A DNA stretch of 64,000 nt, taken from contig WIXG01000357.1 in assembly GCA_009869945.1 (NCBI GenBank), positions 1 to 64,000 on the forward strand. The letters run 5' to 3'. Below the pieces are notes generated by a model. The model saw only the letters and a list, made by a program, of their open reading frames with translations, had not been told where the DNA came from and made no database searches. The position numbers and the translations under genes are program-made. Position 1 is the first letter of the stretch. The number at the start of each line of letters is the position of its first letter. Below are positions 22,701-37,300 of the stretch, piece by piece. This DNA comes from Mesaphorura yosii (Eukaryota; Arthropoda; Collembola; Poduromorpha; Tullbergiidae).

Positions 22701-25700
22701 CACCAGCAGAGTCTTGCATTACAGGAGCCAAGTCAACAATCACTGATCAGTCACTTTCGGGATGATATTTACCGAATTAATTCGTTAAACGTGTACTAAA
22801 GTAATTAACATTCTGGCGCCTGTGTCCAATCATAATTACTCGAATAAACAATTAATTTCTTTGTTAAAATGAACGTTTAGCAGCAGCGGGGGTGAATGTT
22901 TAGTTCACTTATGTTGCTTCTCCGACTGCTTTTATGGGAATGAAGAAGAGAAATAAAGAGCAGAGTTCGCAAACACTTTGCTCACACACACGATTTAGTG
23001 CAAAAATGCGAATAAAGTGCAGAGAGCAAAGGCAAGGCAGCAGGATGAGTTGTTGTTCTTGCGCCGTTCCTTGTTTTTCAGCTTCAGCTTAGCTTTGGTG
23101 TGGCTGGCTGGTATTTTGCATAACATTAAGACTGCATCTGAGCCTGATGATGTGATCGTCTTCGTTCTGCCTTGAAGTACTCTGGAGATGCGAGCTAAAT
23201 TTACGACTTACACACATGCATGGCATGCAGTTTGCGAAATCTGCGAGAGTTTTTGCAAGAGCACGAACCCTGCCCGCCCTGTATTGACTGAATGAACACA
23301 AACATACACAAACTAGACGAAAACAAGAAATGCCAGGCTCGGCGCCGCTCGAACTATATTAGGTAATTAGAGATCACTCACTCGAGTTTGACTTTGATGT
23401 TAAATCAATGTTGTTTGCTACTTGCATGTCAGCCCCACGATGTGGTAATCGGAGTCTGACTCACCAGTCATCACAAACTACGTTGCTGCTAGTGAATGAG
23501 TTCAGAATTCATACTGATTTTGCGCATTTATATGTTAAAAACATTGTGATGCAGTATAATGAGCTCAACGTTGACAATTACAAAGTGTCGCCGGGCAGGA
23601 AGGACGAGTTTAATGCGAATGAGACAAAGTGGAAGCACCACATGTTTGGCTAGTTTCAAGTTTCAAGTTTCGGCCAATAAGGACCAATTGGCTATTGACC
23701 AAATGTATTAAATGCAATTGACGATGAACTGCAGCAGCAGCACGCATGATGCAAGAACTGGACGAGCTGGAAGAGACGCGGGCACGAAAGCAGGTGCCCT
23801 GTTTGGGTGCAGAAGATGTAGAATCTGATGAATGATGAGACAAATAAAACATCAGAGGACATCCAATTTGGCCAAGGACAGCTCGCCAGCGGGGTCCAGA
23901 ACGAGGTGGTATTGCAAATTTGACAATGTCGTGAAATGAAAGCGTTGGGGTGAAACTAATCTGCAATGCCTGTAAACCTACCAGCACGTAAAAAAGCTCA
24001 TGTTCTAAATTTTTGCTCCAATGGCGGAGCCTCTCCTCTTCACTCTTGTCTCTGCATAACTTCTGACAGCCGCCCTGGGCGAGCCAAAATCGTGCAAAAT
24101 CATGCACACATGGTCGTGGAAGAGTCATTTTTCAAATCACAAATGCCGCAATCCAGAAAAGATTCAGACGCATAAATGCATAAGGTTGGATCAATTATGC
24201 ACGAATCCCATACTACACGCTTTTCTCCAATAAGGCAAATTCCAATTTCAAGTAATTCCTACTTTCCATCACAATTAGAAATCCTGCAATTGGAAATCGG
24301 AGGAGTAAAATGTATGGCAGGTGGTGTTACTTTGTGTTTAAAATTTCGCACTTCGATGTCGGCAGAATGAGCGACGGGAATCGCAGAGCTCATGGAAACG
24401 TTCTGAAGAAAATACACCAGCATCCTATAGACTCAGGCCGCCTATAAAATCCGAATGCATATCAGACATTCGGCTTGCCAGAACGTAGGAGCAAGGCATC
24501 AAAGGTGCGACCCAAAACTGCCGTGGCAATATGATTGCGGTTTGTATTCACCTAACTTACGCTTGGCATTTTTGCACATTTTTTGATGAAACGATGGTCT
24601 ATTTGGACAATACAGAGTACACCTGGGCATACACACGCGATAGTCGTAAGAAACACCGACGATTCAAAGATCAGGCCAATCTGGTTCAGGCTTTCGTCTT
24701 GCAACTTCCAAGATTCCAGGATATTTCTTCTTGACAATTTTCATCTCGCCGTGGATTGTTTACAGTCGTGCGCGCTACGATCGACCACAATCCAAAACGT
24801 CCACAGGAAAGAATGAAACTCGAACGAAGTAAACTTAATGATTCGAATGCTTACGGTATTCAACGCTTACAACCCGCAGCCCAGTCAAATTAATGTCAAA
24901 GCCGACCCAGATTTCATACATGGAAATATATCTGGCATTTTCGATATAATTATCTCTGGGAGGACGGTCGATCTCGAGCCCGCATCGAGGGTATGGATGA
25001 AGCGCGTATTATTCGTGATCACTCAAATCGATCCCAAATCCGAATCAAATCCAAATTCCAAACCCGATCGCAATGAATGACTGAGATATTCGACAGCATC
25101 CATCGTCCTTCGAGTTTAGACATCCTGTACTGAAGTTTTTTTTTTTACGATAGAACCTTTTCAACTCGATAAATTCACGTCGCAGTAAAAGGATGCAGGT
25201 GCTCAAGGTTTTTATTGCGCGTACGCTGATTTGTGATTCATGAATGACAGCAATTTTTCAATACTTTGTTGAAATACGAGTACAAACCCTTGCTGGAAAC
25301 TAAATACAATTTATAAATAGAGAAAACGTTGCTATCATTAAATTGAAACGTGAGAGCAGTGCGCTTTTGACTTTGAAGGTATGCAATCGATTCACAATTT
25401 TCAATCGCCAGGATGCTAGTTGACATTATGCCTATCGTACGGTTTACTGTGAAATCAGAAATCTTTATGAGAAATAAATTAAACAAATGATTTTGTGTTT
25501 TATTATTGTCTTCGTCTATTCGGAGTATGATTGCCCCAGATCACTTTTCTGTACTGCATTGTATTCTGTTCTGTGGCGTCCATGGTGCAAGCAGAAAAGG
25601 TACAGACAAAAGTACGTTGCAGTGCAAGCTGATGCAGTGAAAGTTCACTTTCATTGCACATGGATACGTTCGCTTGCTCCCGTCCTTGCGAACAATGTAG

Positions 25701-26573
25701 GCCACCCATGTATCACGAGACACGAAAGTTCAACCACTTCGAGTTCCAGCGTACCGAGCACAACACTGCGCAGTCACAGCCTGCCGTACGATTTCATGTA
25801 AACATGCAACGAAAGTGAAAGAAGCATGAAATGAAAGGCACACGGCCGGAACTCCATACAGGGATCATAAAATACTAAATACAAGTAGTGGCTTTCAGGC
25901 CGAAGGTAGAAGTCATTGGAGAAAAGGTCGATGCAGTTTAGACACTTTTAATGCAATAAAGACAACTTAATTAACGTGCTAGTCGTGTATTTGTTAGCAG
26001 CCAACGCGCACAGCTGATTGCGTAGACAGCTCAAATGCACATGATAACACAAACCCACTTTTAATTCAAACAGATTCTGCACGCAGATTCACCGGTGACC
26101 GGCGTTTGTGATTTGATTCCACTCCACATGTTTACGCATTCGTAATCAGTGACAACGTTAAGACGTGGAGACAAATTGAAGTATGTGCGGGTGTGTGATT
26201 TGCAGTGATCAAGCCATCCGAAGTTGCATCACACCAGTGCTTTATTGATGGTGTGAGACGAGTTCTTAAGAAACGTGCACCCATTGATCGTACTGATCTT
26301 GCCAAAGTGAAAGGTATCGCTTCGCTTCGCTTGCATATACCAAGAAATTTTAGGAGGCTTGAGTAGTCTAATAACGACATATTGGTTTCAGTCATTAAGG
26401 AGTAGTGCGCGAGTACCATTTCGATTTGGAGTACGACAAATTCTAATCCTAAACGACAAGGGATGAGCAAAACGCAACACAGAGAATACCGACCTTAACT
26501 GGGTAAAATTGAACTCAACATTCTGCAAACTAATCTTAATTGTACTGTGCTTAATTCGTTTGCATCTCCCCAG
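19790..26573. other. Intergenic / 5' regulatory region between divergent Mical and highwire
   Basis: About 6.8 kb with no gene that I can support. It must contain the Mical promoter (minus) and the highwire promoter plus at least one non-coding 5' exon (plus), because an acceptor (CTCCCCAG, ending 26573) lies 5 bp before the highwire ATG. The longest ORF here, 23610-24128 minus (172 codons), is rich in Ser and His runs with no domain and looks like chance. Confidence 0.6.
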
Positions 26574-26578
26574 AAATC

Positions 26579-28352
26579 ATGTCATCTGAAGAGACTGATA
26601 TCGTGCAACTTTCCAATGACTTTCATTCTTTGTACCGGACATTCCACTTGGCCAAAAATGAAAAGAAGAGAAAAGACAAGTCCTCAAAGCCAAAGAGCAA
26701 ACGCGTTAAACCTCTGGTAATGACGCGTGTAAACACAATAAAATTGCAAAATGTGGACTTTATAGTTATTTACCAATCATTTAGGTCGATACGACGACAC
26801 CCATTCTTCCGGCTACCTTACCTAAAATTGAAATTCTTGGGAACAGTTCCTACTTTGCTACCTATGCTAGTGTTCGACAAGTAAGCCTAATTCCTGTACA
26901 GTATCCACAACAGGTAACAGTTGCAACATTAAAAATTGCTGACTTTCTTTGTTCGCTTGTAGCTGGTCCTCGAGTACAATTTTGCCGATTCTTGCCGGAA
27001 ATGGTTGATATCCTTAGATGACAGGACGATTGACAAGGAGAGTGTAATTGATAAATCTCCCTCACCAGTCTCACTACCAAAAGTTAATATTCTTTTACAC
27101 AAAATTGTGCCCTCCTTGGACTCATCGTTAAAATTCTTCTTTCCATTTTCCATCGTAAATTCTCGTACAGATTGTGGGAATTGGATTGGAAGCAGTCTTT
27201 CACTTAATCCAGGAAAGTCACGAAGTTCAGCCAGCATTATGTGTGAAAGCTCTGGAGGCATTACTGAATATCTTAGACGGGCAAAATCCACAGAGTCTGA
27301 GGAAGGAACCCACCGCGATTATAGGTATTCGTGCCTCACCTCGACGCGTTCGCATGTAAACTAACAATGCGGTGTCAATTTTTATGCCCATTGACAGATT
27401 CAATGTTTTACGTGCTCCTACATCTCTCAATGACTGGAACTGGTGTTTACCCGAATACAAGCACGAGTACAAAATCCTCGACATCCGGCCAACTGACGTC
27501 GCTGGCCACGTCTTGTCTTATAAGTTTAGCAATTGCCAGAGGAGACACGAAGTCTATTCTTGAAACGATACATTCCCTATTTGACTACGATGAATCGTCG
27601 CTCACTGAGAAAATCAAGGTCGGTCGTTTAGCAGAGTACTGCTAGCTTTATTCATTTGTCGAGTTGGAGCCTGAATCTAATTATAATATCGATTTCAGAA
27701 TCCTGAAGTCCTGAAGGTGCTTCACAAAAGCACGCAAGCAATTTTGGTTGGTCGTGCCATTCTTCCGCAATGGCTAACTCGTGGCATTCCGAACAACGCG
27801 TGTGTAGATTCGTTTAAGCTGAATTTTTCTGAAGGTCCTGCACTATGCACTTGATTATTTTCAGCTCTTGAACGATGTTCCTTACCTTCAATTTCGTGTA
27901 TTTGTCTAGATCCGTCCGGCTGTGTTTACAATGCCAAGGCTTTGGCAAGCGATGGACAGTTTTTGTATTTGCACTGTTCCAGAGGACTGTTTAAGATTGG
28001 ATCAGGCTGCTTTGGGACAATACAGGGTCATATTTATGCTAGCGACGAGAAGTTTCACAACGTGGAAAAGTGCTGGCTGGGCTGCTCAAATGTACGTAAG
28101 CGGAAGTTAGATTAATTAATTATGAGATTAATTGTGCTCTATGCTGGATAACTTACTTACGGTAGTTTTGTCCTCGTTTGTCGTTTACAGGGAAAACTGT
28201 ACTATCACCTTCTTAAGCCGAATGATCCTAAAATGTATATGCTGAGTGCTGAAACTTTGCAAGTCATTGAAGCGTTTAGCTTTTCTGAGAATATAACCGT
28301 GACATTTTTTACTGATGGATCTCACTTAGGCTATATTATTCCATCCAGAGAG
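26579..28352 (+). CDS. hiw: highwire exons 1-8: N-terminal region
   Basis: Exons 26579-26716, 26785-26880, 26963-27082, 27171-27324, 27398-27618, 27699-27834, 27865-28091, 28191-28352. The N-terminus is lysine-rich ([16 protein letters not shown]), then helical ([56 protein letters not shown]) as in MYCBP2. Exon 7 has the conserved [18 protein letters not shown]. The exon 3 donor (AAA|GTTAAT) is weak and was chosen because it restores the frame. The exon 6-7 join implies a 30-bp intron or a different donor. Confidence 0.88.
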
Positions 28353-31300
28353 GTTAGAACACAAGATATGATATCAATAACCTTTAATTATGGCAGTTCC
28401 TGAAAGATACCAATACCACCACTTTGTGCTATTTCAGGATGGTTTCCTCGTAAGGACAATGTCAAATGAGACGTTCGATCCTAAGAGTTACACAAATGAG
28501 TTCAACATTCGCCTTGTAAGAAAGTCTGTGGCTGTTTCTGGTCCTGGTCCGTGGGATACAGAAACAGACTTGCGTCCGATCGTTACTGGTGTTGATGAGG
28601 ATGTGGCGTTCCTTACGGCTGGCAAGGATTTTGCGCTACTTCGAACTCAGCACGGCCGTGTAAGAAAAAAAGTGTAAAATACTGAAAGGGTTATCTTATC
28701 CGTATCTCTCAGTTTCTGACGCTTGACATCCAATTTAGATTCTGTATTGCGGGAAAGGATCGAGCTTGGGCCAGAAATCCGGTCTTTCCAAGTTCAGTAA
28801 ATGGTCAGAGTTGGCTGTGACTAAATGTTCGAGATTTGTGCAGTGCGCCGTTGGCCACGAAGGAATTCACGCCCTCTTGCTAGCAGAGGACGGTTGTGCG
28901 TATTTCGTTGGAACCCCCAAACGCGGTGAAGATGGAGATCAAGGTAATAGTCATGGTACATATATAAATTCTCTACCCCAGCGACCAATGCGAATATATC
29001 ATATTCTAGGAAAAGTTCGCCGAGTTGCCAAAGCCTCGAAGCCGAAAAAAGTAATTCGAATGGAAGGGCAGGACGTCGCTTACGTTTCTTGCAACAACGG
29101 AACGTCCGCCTTTGTGACACGAAGCGGCGATGTCTACTTGTTCGGGAAGGACACAGCTCACTGCGATCCCGTTAGCGGATATCTCAATGGGCTCCGAGGT
29201 ATTTTCGTTTCCCAGATTGCCATGGGCAAGGCTCACAGCATCATTCTGTCTGGCGATGGAAAAGTGTTCACGATGGGCATGAACAATCGCGGACAGTGCG
29301 GGCGCTCTTTACCGTCGGCCAAAGACGGTAATATTTGCAACCAATTCATGTTCTACGGTCTATCAGACGCTATCTCACATATCATGTTTTGTCCTTATTC
29401 AGATGAGATTTTTGACGACGATGAAACCGAATGGGATGAAAGTGCATCTAGCGGAGTGATTGCGGGGCCAGTCTTGGAACAGGAAGGAATTTGTCCTGCA
29501 GGGTCACATCGATGGAAACACGAGCAATGTATGGTGTGTACGATATGTAGAGAATGCACCGGGTATGGAAGTGCTTGCATTTCTGCACTGCGTCCTGACC
29601 GAAACCCTGGCCAGTAAGTTGTCTGCTGATTATCTGCTTGTCTGTTCTGTCTCCCACGTAACGTAACGGTGTACGAGTCGATCATTCTCACTTCTTAGGG
29701 AATGTGGTTGCGGAGTTGGCGACGCGGGCTGTGCGGAATGTGGCTCGTGTAGAACATGCGCAAGAGAAGGACTGGACGACGCCGACTTCCTCGTTTTGGA
29801 ACATCAGCGGGTCCCAGCTGCCGTGGATCCGGAACTTGCTGAGGGAGCAAGAGGTGAAGATAACGGTAATAATTAATTAATTATGTTTCATATTTTCCGC
29901 GTCCTTGGATTATTTCGTTCGTGCCAACTGTTTCCTGTGTCTATTCTATTCTCTGTGCAGCAGCAGTCGATGAGCCCGTGGAAAGAAAGGCGTCTAAGCC
30001 TGGGAGCAGCCTTGCACTGAAATCGAGTAAGATATTCAGCTAAGCAAAATATTAGTATTATGTTCATATATTTTGTCTTGGGGTTCAGGAAAAGAAGAGC
30101 CGCTAACTGCTTCTACGCCGCCAACTCGGTTGAATCTGCCAACGCCAAATTCCATTATTCAAGTGGCCTGTGGGTTGTATCATTCCGGTTAGTATGATTG
30201 GACAATTCCTAGTTCAAACTCAATTCAATACAAGCGTCAGGCATTACGATTGAGTTGAATTTTCTTTGTAGTCTTCCTGGACTCGAAGGGAGCAATGTTT
30301 GTCTGTGGAAGCAATTCAGTCGGCCAGTTGGGCGTCGGCGACATGGCACCTCGTCAGACTCCGGTCAAAGTCAGATTCCCGGAGGACGTCAAAATTGTGC
30401 AGGTAGCTGCAGGCAGTTATCACACGGTCGCACTGGACTCAAATGGAGTGGTGTACACTGCTGGAGCGAACTCGGTAAATCAATAATCAAATGGAGTCAT
30501 ATCTAAGCAAGTCTAATAATTCTCAGTATTGGTCACTTGAATATTTAAGAAGGGGCAGCTTGGCAGAGATGAAGAATCCAACCAGAAATATGCTTCTTTG
30601 CTCCCTGTCGAAAGCACCGGCGTCCGACACGGACGACGAGTTACGTGGATTGGTGCTACTGGAGATTCAACCTTTATAAGACTGGAAGCGAGCTTGATTA
30701 GCCCGAAAATATTACGAAAGTCCACCGTGACGGCGAATGCATCAGTAATCAGTACGTTTTGCTTATTCTGCGACGAATATGATACTATAAGCTTGCTTTG
30801 AGATAACTTAATTTTTATCGACTTCATATCTGTCTACAGTGATTATACCGCCACCGCACAGTGGATGGTCGTCGTCCTCAATCATGATAAATCGGAGGGA
30901 CGGTTACTGCTCCTATTTCGAGGGAGAGAATCATTGGAATGTGACCACGAGTGCCATTGTGCTGGATCCAGTGTACGACTTTCTTTGGACATGTGAATGG
31001 CAAGACCGCCTGATAAAATGTCACAATGTGGTGGCCTCATCTGTGCGAAATCCAAATTGCGAATCGAACATGTGGCTGTTGAAGCCGCCGTTCGCTGTGG
31101 CATCTGCTGCAAATACGAAATTGGAGAGGTGGCAGGTAACTGCTAATATTAAAAATTAAACTGCAGATTTCTGATTCACAGAAGAAAAATTAGAGTTCAA
31201 GATTCTCATAAAATGTGTATCTTATATGGCTTAGGCGGGAGCAAATTTGTTGGCTTGCATTGACACGCTGGTAGCAACACAAGTTCAGAATTTGAGTATT

Positions 31301-34300
31301 CAACCGGAGGAAGAAGTCGCTTTGCCTACTCTGTCAAAATTGTACACGAGAGACGACTACGCAGCTGTCTGCAGATTCGAAAGTAAATCGACAATCAAGT
31401 CACAAGCGAATGAATGTGGTTCTAATATTTCCAATTCAATTATGTAATTTCGTAGATCACGGTGGTGGCTGGGGGTATTCCGGGCACTCTGTTGAAGCAA
31501 TTCGTTTCAGTTGTGACACTGACATACTTTTGGGAGGTTTCGGGGTTTTTGGAGGTCGTGGAGAATATTGTGCAAAGATAAAAGTAATATTGAATATTTA
31601 ATACTACTTTGTAATTAGGATAATCTGTATCCGATCTCCATGTTTAGGTCTTTGACATTGGGCTTCATGGCGGAGAAATTGAGCAAGATGGTGAACTGCT
31701 GGCCGAGTCAGAAGAGATTCCTTACGATTGTGGTCCACGGCAGAAGTTCCGCATCATGTTTGAGGAGCCCATCCCCTTACAGGCGAACAGATGGTACGTC
31801 GCATGGGCACATATCAGCGGTCCATCCAGCGACTGTGGATCGAACGGGCAAGCGACAGTACTTTCTGAGGACCAGTAAGCACTTTGAAAGACGTTAAGAA
31901 TTATCACCGAACTGAAATTACTTTACTTAATTTTCATTGCAGAGTCACATTTCATTTCAAATCATCCAAAAAGTCAAACAATGGAACAGATCTGAATGCT
32001 GGCCAGATTCCATTGATTTTATATCATTTAATGTCTTCCGACTTAGGCTCGTTGGGTTCTTCTCAGAAGCAACAACTTGAGCCAGTTCATATTCTCAGTA
32101 CAAATTTCCTGTCAAATTTTAGTCATGTAAGCTCAAAATGACAAAAAGTGCGGCATGGTAAATAATAATTTCATATGGTAATAATCCTGATTTTGCAGAG
32201 TTGTCTTAAAATATTGTGTGAGCTACTTCAATGGTGTCAAACCGCCATTTTGGAAACTGGCACCCTTGTCCCTTTGCCGGAGCATGAATTCAGGCTGAGA
32301 ATTCTGAAATTTGTGGCGTGTTCTTGCTTAAGACTATTGGAATTCAGTATTAATCAAGCCTATCCCTTCAATGGTACAGTTATGAGTAGAATTTAATACA
32401 TTGAATAGAGCAGAATTTAGTTTAACAATGACCTGGTTGCTAGGATGTGGAAGGCCGGGCACAATGGAGAGCATGGCGATGGCCGAAGCCATTGGCGATG
32501 TGCGCACAGTTCTTCAGGCAATAGTTCAGGACGATTTTGGTTAGATTATTTTCCTTAAATTCCGTTTCTTTTTGCTTGTCAATGTTCGGCTTATTACCTT
32601 GCACTATGAATTTTCTGCAGCCCATGGATTTGAGTGTTTGGAAGAATACGCAAACGGAATAGCAAATCAGTGTTGTGAAACATTCATTAAATGCTTCCAA
32701 GTCTTTTATCCCACTCCAACGCTGAAGTGGGAATGCTTCGCACACTTTCTGTTCTTCGAAGTAGAAGAGGTAATGGCGATAATTTCATGGGATTAATTGC
32801 TTTTATCGTAATTTGCCTGAATTCCAGTCCGTGGCTTTCAAAATTATGAACGTTCGGCTCTTCAGCTCTGTCGTCCGCGCCCTGTTTGGATGCCGTGGTC
32901 AATTGTTGAGCATATTTCCGGTTCTGTCGAGCGGACTTCATCACAGCCCGGATGAAACTAGTGTAATTGTTCATTTCCTGCAAGCCGCGTGTCTCAATAG
33001 GATACGTTCTATATAACAAAACTCGAATTTGGTATTTTAGCTAACGTTCATAACAAACACTGAAGGCGGCAAACCCAAGCCACCATCCAACAACCGCCTT
33101 CTCGTTGCACAAATGACCGAGAGAAATAAGATTGACTACGACTCACTGAGGCATGGAAGCTTCTGGAATGCGCTGCGACGTCTGCTTAGGGTGGTCGAAT
33201 ACTACAGAAAGGAAGATAACAACATTTGCAAGACACTCGTTCACAATTGTTCTATTCTGCTGGGCAAATTAATGGAAGAATTGGTTTCCCATGCCTGTGG
33301 GGTGTACGGAGAGTTGGAGGATGTCATCGGGCAGGTGATTGTGGCCACTCCAAATAGATTTACTCGTACCAATCAAAGTAGGACTTGGAACACGGGCAAC
33401 GGATCTCCTGACGCGGTCAGCTTCACGGTGAACCAAACTGGTGTATCAATCTTCGGCGCGTGGATTTATTCCGGGACAGGATCTTACGAATACGACTTGG
33501 AGCTGTTTCAAGAGGTAGATAAAGTTATTTCGTCAAAATAAATTCATTATATAAGTGGTCACAAATTTTAAAAATTAATTACGTAATTACAGGCTGAAGA
33601 AAACTCAGATGTTGCCTGCGATCAGGCTGACTCAAAGTGGACGTTGCTGGAAGCAGTGCATGGCAATTTTGATTCAGACGATTGCGTAGGTGATGTGAGT
33701 GAAATAAGATTTGCCAGAAGTGTGCACATCAAGGTGAATAATTTTGTTTTCTGCCTTAATTTCGACCCAAATTCATGATACGATGTGACTCATCTGTCTA
33801 TTTTAACTTGTTCACAGCCCGGTGTTAAATACGCACTACGGCTGAAGAACCAGGGTGGTCGAACCTGTAACGGAGACGGAGGAGTGTCCGTCCTGCGCTG
33901 CCCTGACGGAACAACATTCAGTTTCGCGTCATGCTCCCTAAGTTTTAATGGCACCAATCAAATTCGTGGCCAAATACCTCACATACTCTACTTCAGGTAT
34001 GATGTAACCAAGATTTTCTGTTTCGTTGCCGAAATGTTCTACGGAATATTTACTCGTGCCACAGGAATCCAGATGACTCGGACTCCAAGCAGAAGGCGAA
34101 GTTGGTCGGCGAAATGGAGGCCCGGAAATGCGCTATTCAGCTGTGCAGATTTATTTTCAAAGACTTCAAACATGCATCGGAGACAGAATTCACAGGTGGT
34201 AACGCAGCGCTATTCCAAATGCCTTACGTGACGACACTTTTCCCGTCAATCCTCGCTCATTTGCCCAAAATGGCAAACTCAGACCCCAGAGTAAGTTTGT

Positions 34301-37300
34301 ATTTTGTGGAGCAATTATAGGGAGCTTCTGGGCTCATGTGACGTGACTCTCAATTTATTTACAGAGCTCTGTTGAGTTACTCGAACTCATTCGCGACATT
34401 CTTCCGAACATCTCCGCTATAAACAATGCAGCAATGGGCAAGCCAGATAGAAAGCCAGACTCCTGCAACGCAGTTCATTTTGCATGGGTGGAAAGTCAGC
34501 ATCCATACAAATCGGCAACCTTAACACATTACAAGTGAGTGTAAACAGTTTTGACTTCGACGATAGTTTTGCGGTTGTACTGATTTAATGGTCGCAATAA
34601 ACACTCCGCAGAATAACATTCCCAAGCACTGTGCAGCGGGTGGCGATAGAATTCGATCCAAGATGCTGCACGGCGCAGTCTGAGGACAGCGTACGGATTT
34701 ACATTCCTTTTCAAAATGAGATGATATCGAGTATTAGCAACGGAGATGGCCAAGATTCGATCTCGCCGTACATTCCAGTTATGGAAAGGTACTCAGGTGC
34801 CTCAAACTGGCCTCAAAAGGCTGTCGTTCTCCCAGGTAGGTCAAATAGTCAAATATTAGCCCGGACTGGTTAGAAGCTTTGCTGGCCTTTGTCTCACTCA
34901 CTTGGTTTTTTCGTATAGGCAACGAGGTACTATTCTCTCTGGAGACGGCATCAGACTACATGCGGGCAGAAAAATCTCAGTATTTCGGATTTCGGTGTCT
35001 TGTGTCTGGTTTCGAGTGGAAGGAGTGTTCTGGGCTTGTGCGTGCCGAAATGGAGCTTGCGTACCTTGGCGGATTTTGCGTCCACGAGCTTATCAAGAAA
35101 GACCTCGTCCTGCCCCCAGTGTCAGGTATGCTTGGTTCAAGCCTAGTTTCAGTAGTGTTTCATATTTGCTTGAATTGTAAATTGTAATTTTCTTGTTTCA
35201 TCTCGGTTCCGTGCACGCAGCTGAAGAAGTCAAGGTTCTGGAACACTCCAGCATGTCTGAGGAGAAGGTGCTGGACATCTGCCTCCGGTACTACGTTCTC
35301 TTTGCCAAGGGCATCGGACTTGAGTACTTTCCAACGGTGCAGGAAGCTTTGGATGGCATCGTTCCACTCAGGTACGATTAAATTGTTTTTTTCCCGTCCG
35401 TCCAATGACATTCTTTGGTTTAGTCCTCGAGCCTCAACCCGCGGAGTGCGAAGTGCTTGTCAATTTATCCTCGTTAGCCGCAGTTTTTGAATCTTCGAAC
35501 GAACGAGCCAGAACTCCAGTATAATCAGAAACCAAACCCATGGCAAATGCACAGCGGAAATAATTACAAGTTGGTCAGGAGCACGTTTTCTAATCCCACT
35601 TGGCATAATACAAAATGAGTTTTATTGGTTTCTTCAGTCTCCATTTATAAATATTACAGTATTTTCTCTTCATCTTATCCCGTCTTCACGGTTCACAGCA
35701 TCTTACACCGCTTTGGTACAGTAAAGAGTACAGACTCTCGCGTTTTTTTCGTATTACTGTGAAATTTTCACATTTCACACGTCTGTTCCTTAATTTTACA
35801 CTTGACGAGAGACTACTTCGAGGGAAAATACAGCTTGGCTTTGCAGGATTACGAATGAAATTACGGCGACATGATGGAATATATAAAATGCACTACATAA
35901 ATCATTGCGGAGTTAAAATTTCGTGTAGTGACGATTTGAAGAGAAGAAAAGTGCAGTGCTGTGAAAATCGTAAAGTAAAGTAAGAAACGTCTGAAACACT
36001 GAAACCCCTTTTGAGTTTTTGAGGCTAACCGAGGCAGTCTGAACAACGCATCATGCACGATTGCATCTTCTAATTAAGAACGAAGACCAGGAAAAATTGT
36101 TCTTGTGCCCAGTTGCAGATGCGAACCTTACTCAGGAAGCGTCTAACTACGAGTCTTAGCCTTTGCCCTGCATTAAATTTATATTCTGAACGCTAGCGAC
36201 TGGACCGCCGGACCAAAATAAGATTAAGCTACTTTATGAAATGATGATATTTTGCAAGGTACACAGCATTTCAGCATTCTTATAATCTAGCATCTAGCGG
36301 TGTAGTGCAACTACAATTTGAGGTATCACATGATTAATTAAAGATTGATTCGCCAACTTTACCACTATAATTTCATCATGGATGAAGCACACAATGAATT
36401 ACTTTTCTATCCAGCGAGTTTAGTGTCTGTCCTGCACTTTGCACGGCACAATTTTACACGAGAAGCGACGACGACGGAATTGAAGGCAAAGGTCGCGTTT
36501 GTGAAGGAGGTGTGGCCAAAGTCATAAAGTGAGGGTTCGGCGTGGGTGGATGTTGTGCGGATGCGGACGCACGATGCAGACTCTGAGTGTAGGGAACCGC
36601 TGCTGCGCTGGAGTTTGGATCCGGAGCGGAGCAAGTCCCCAGCTCAGCGTACACGTGCGTGTGAACGTCTCTCGGTTCGGTGTAGTCGCAAACGATGGGT
36701 CGCCTGCTCCTGGCCTCGTTGCCATCGACGCAGACGGGGACTCCGTTTTGTGACTGCGACTGTGGGTTTTGGATGGCGAGGAGGTTGAGCTCGGAGTAAA
36801 CATGCATCTGAGAGTCTGATGGATCACCGTACTCACAAACTGGAGCTGTCTTTGATTTTCCCTTGACTTGAGCGTATCTGGGAAATGGAGTTGGCTTTGA
36901 CGTCTGAGTCATTGTTGACTCTTTCGTGGGTTTGGTCGTGTTAAACTTATTAGGCATTCCTGAGTTGCACATCGTAACGTCAGGCGGACTAGACAAGGTA
37001 GTTGTGGAGGCAGAAGTGGTCTTGTAAGGCTGCACTTGAATCAAGTCGTACAGGTGATCGATTGTTTCCTTCGCGTCCCAAAAAGAGTCTGGATGCGAGA
37101 GCTTGCCCCGAAGTTCCTCAAGTACGTCAGTGCTAAGTTCACTTGGCATTGTTTGCACGCCTTTGTCTTCCATCTCAACGTCCTCGATTAGCATGGAACG
37201 GGGACGAGTCAAGTTCATTTGGCTTATTTTGCTGCTCGGCATCAAGTCCACGTACGAGTGCGGTGGGCTCAGACTGCTCGATTTTGTGGTTGCACAACCG

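Noticed and set aside
23610..24128. 172-codon minus-strand ORF between Mical and highwire
   Set aside because: Runs of Ser and His, no domain, no splice context, and overlapping plus-strand ORFs; typical of a chance ORF in CAG/GCA-rich sequence.
27083..27170. In-frame continuation of highwire exon 3 (protein-like [14 protein letters not shown])
   Set aside because: Staying in this frame loses the conserved [13 protein letters not shown] segment that follows at 27171. An intron of 88 bp restores it, although the donor GTTAAT is weak.
35425..35490. Apparent extra highwire exon after 35371 (tttag acceptor, frame continuing about 22 codons)
   Set aside because: It ends in TGA with no usable donor. 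Joining exon 33 directly to 52398 restores the known PHR order (DGIVPLR then EKSKEQEF), and the whole CDS is then a multiple of three.
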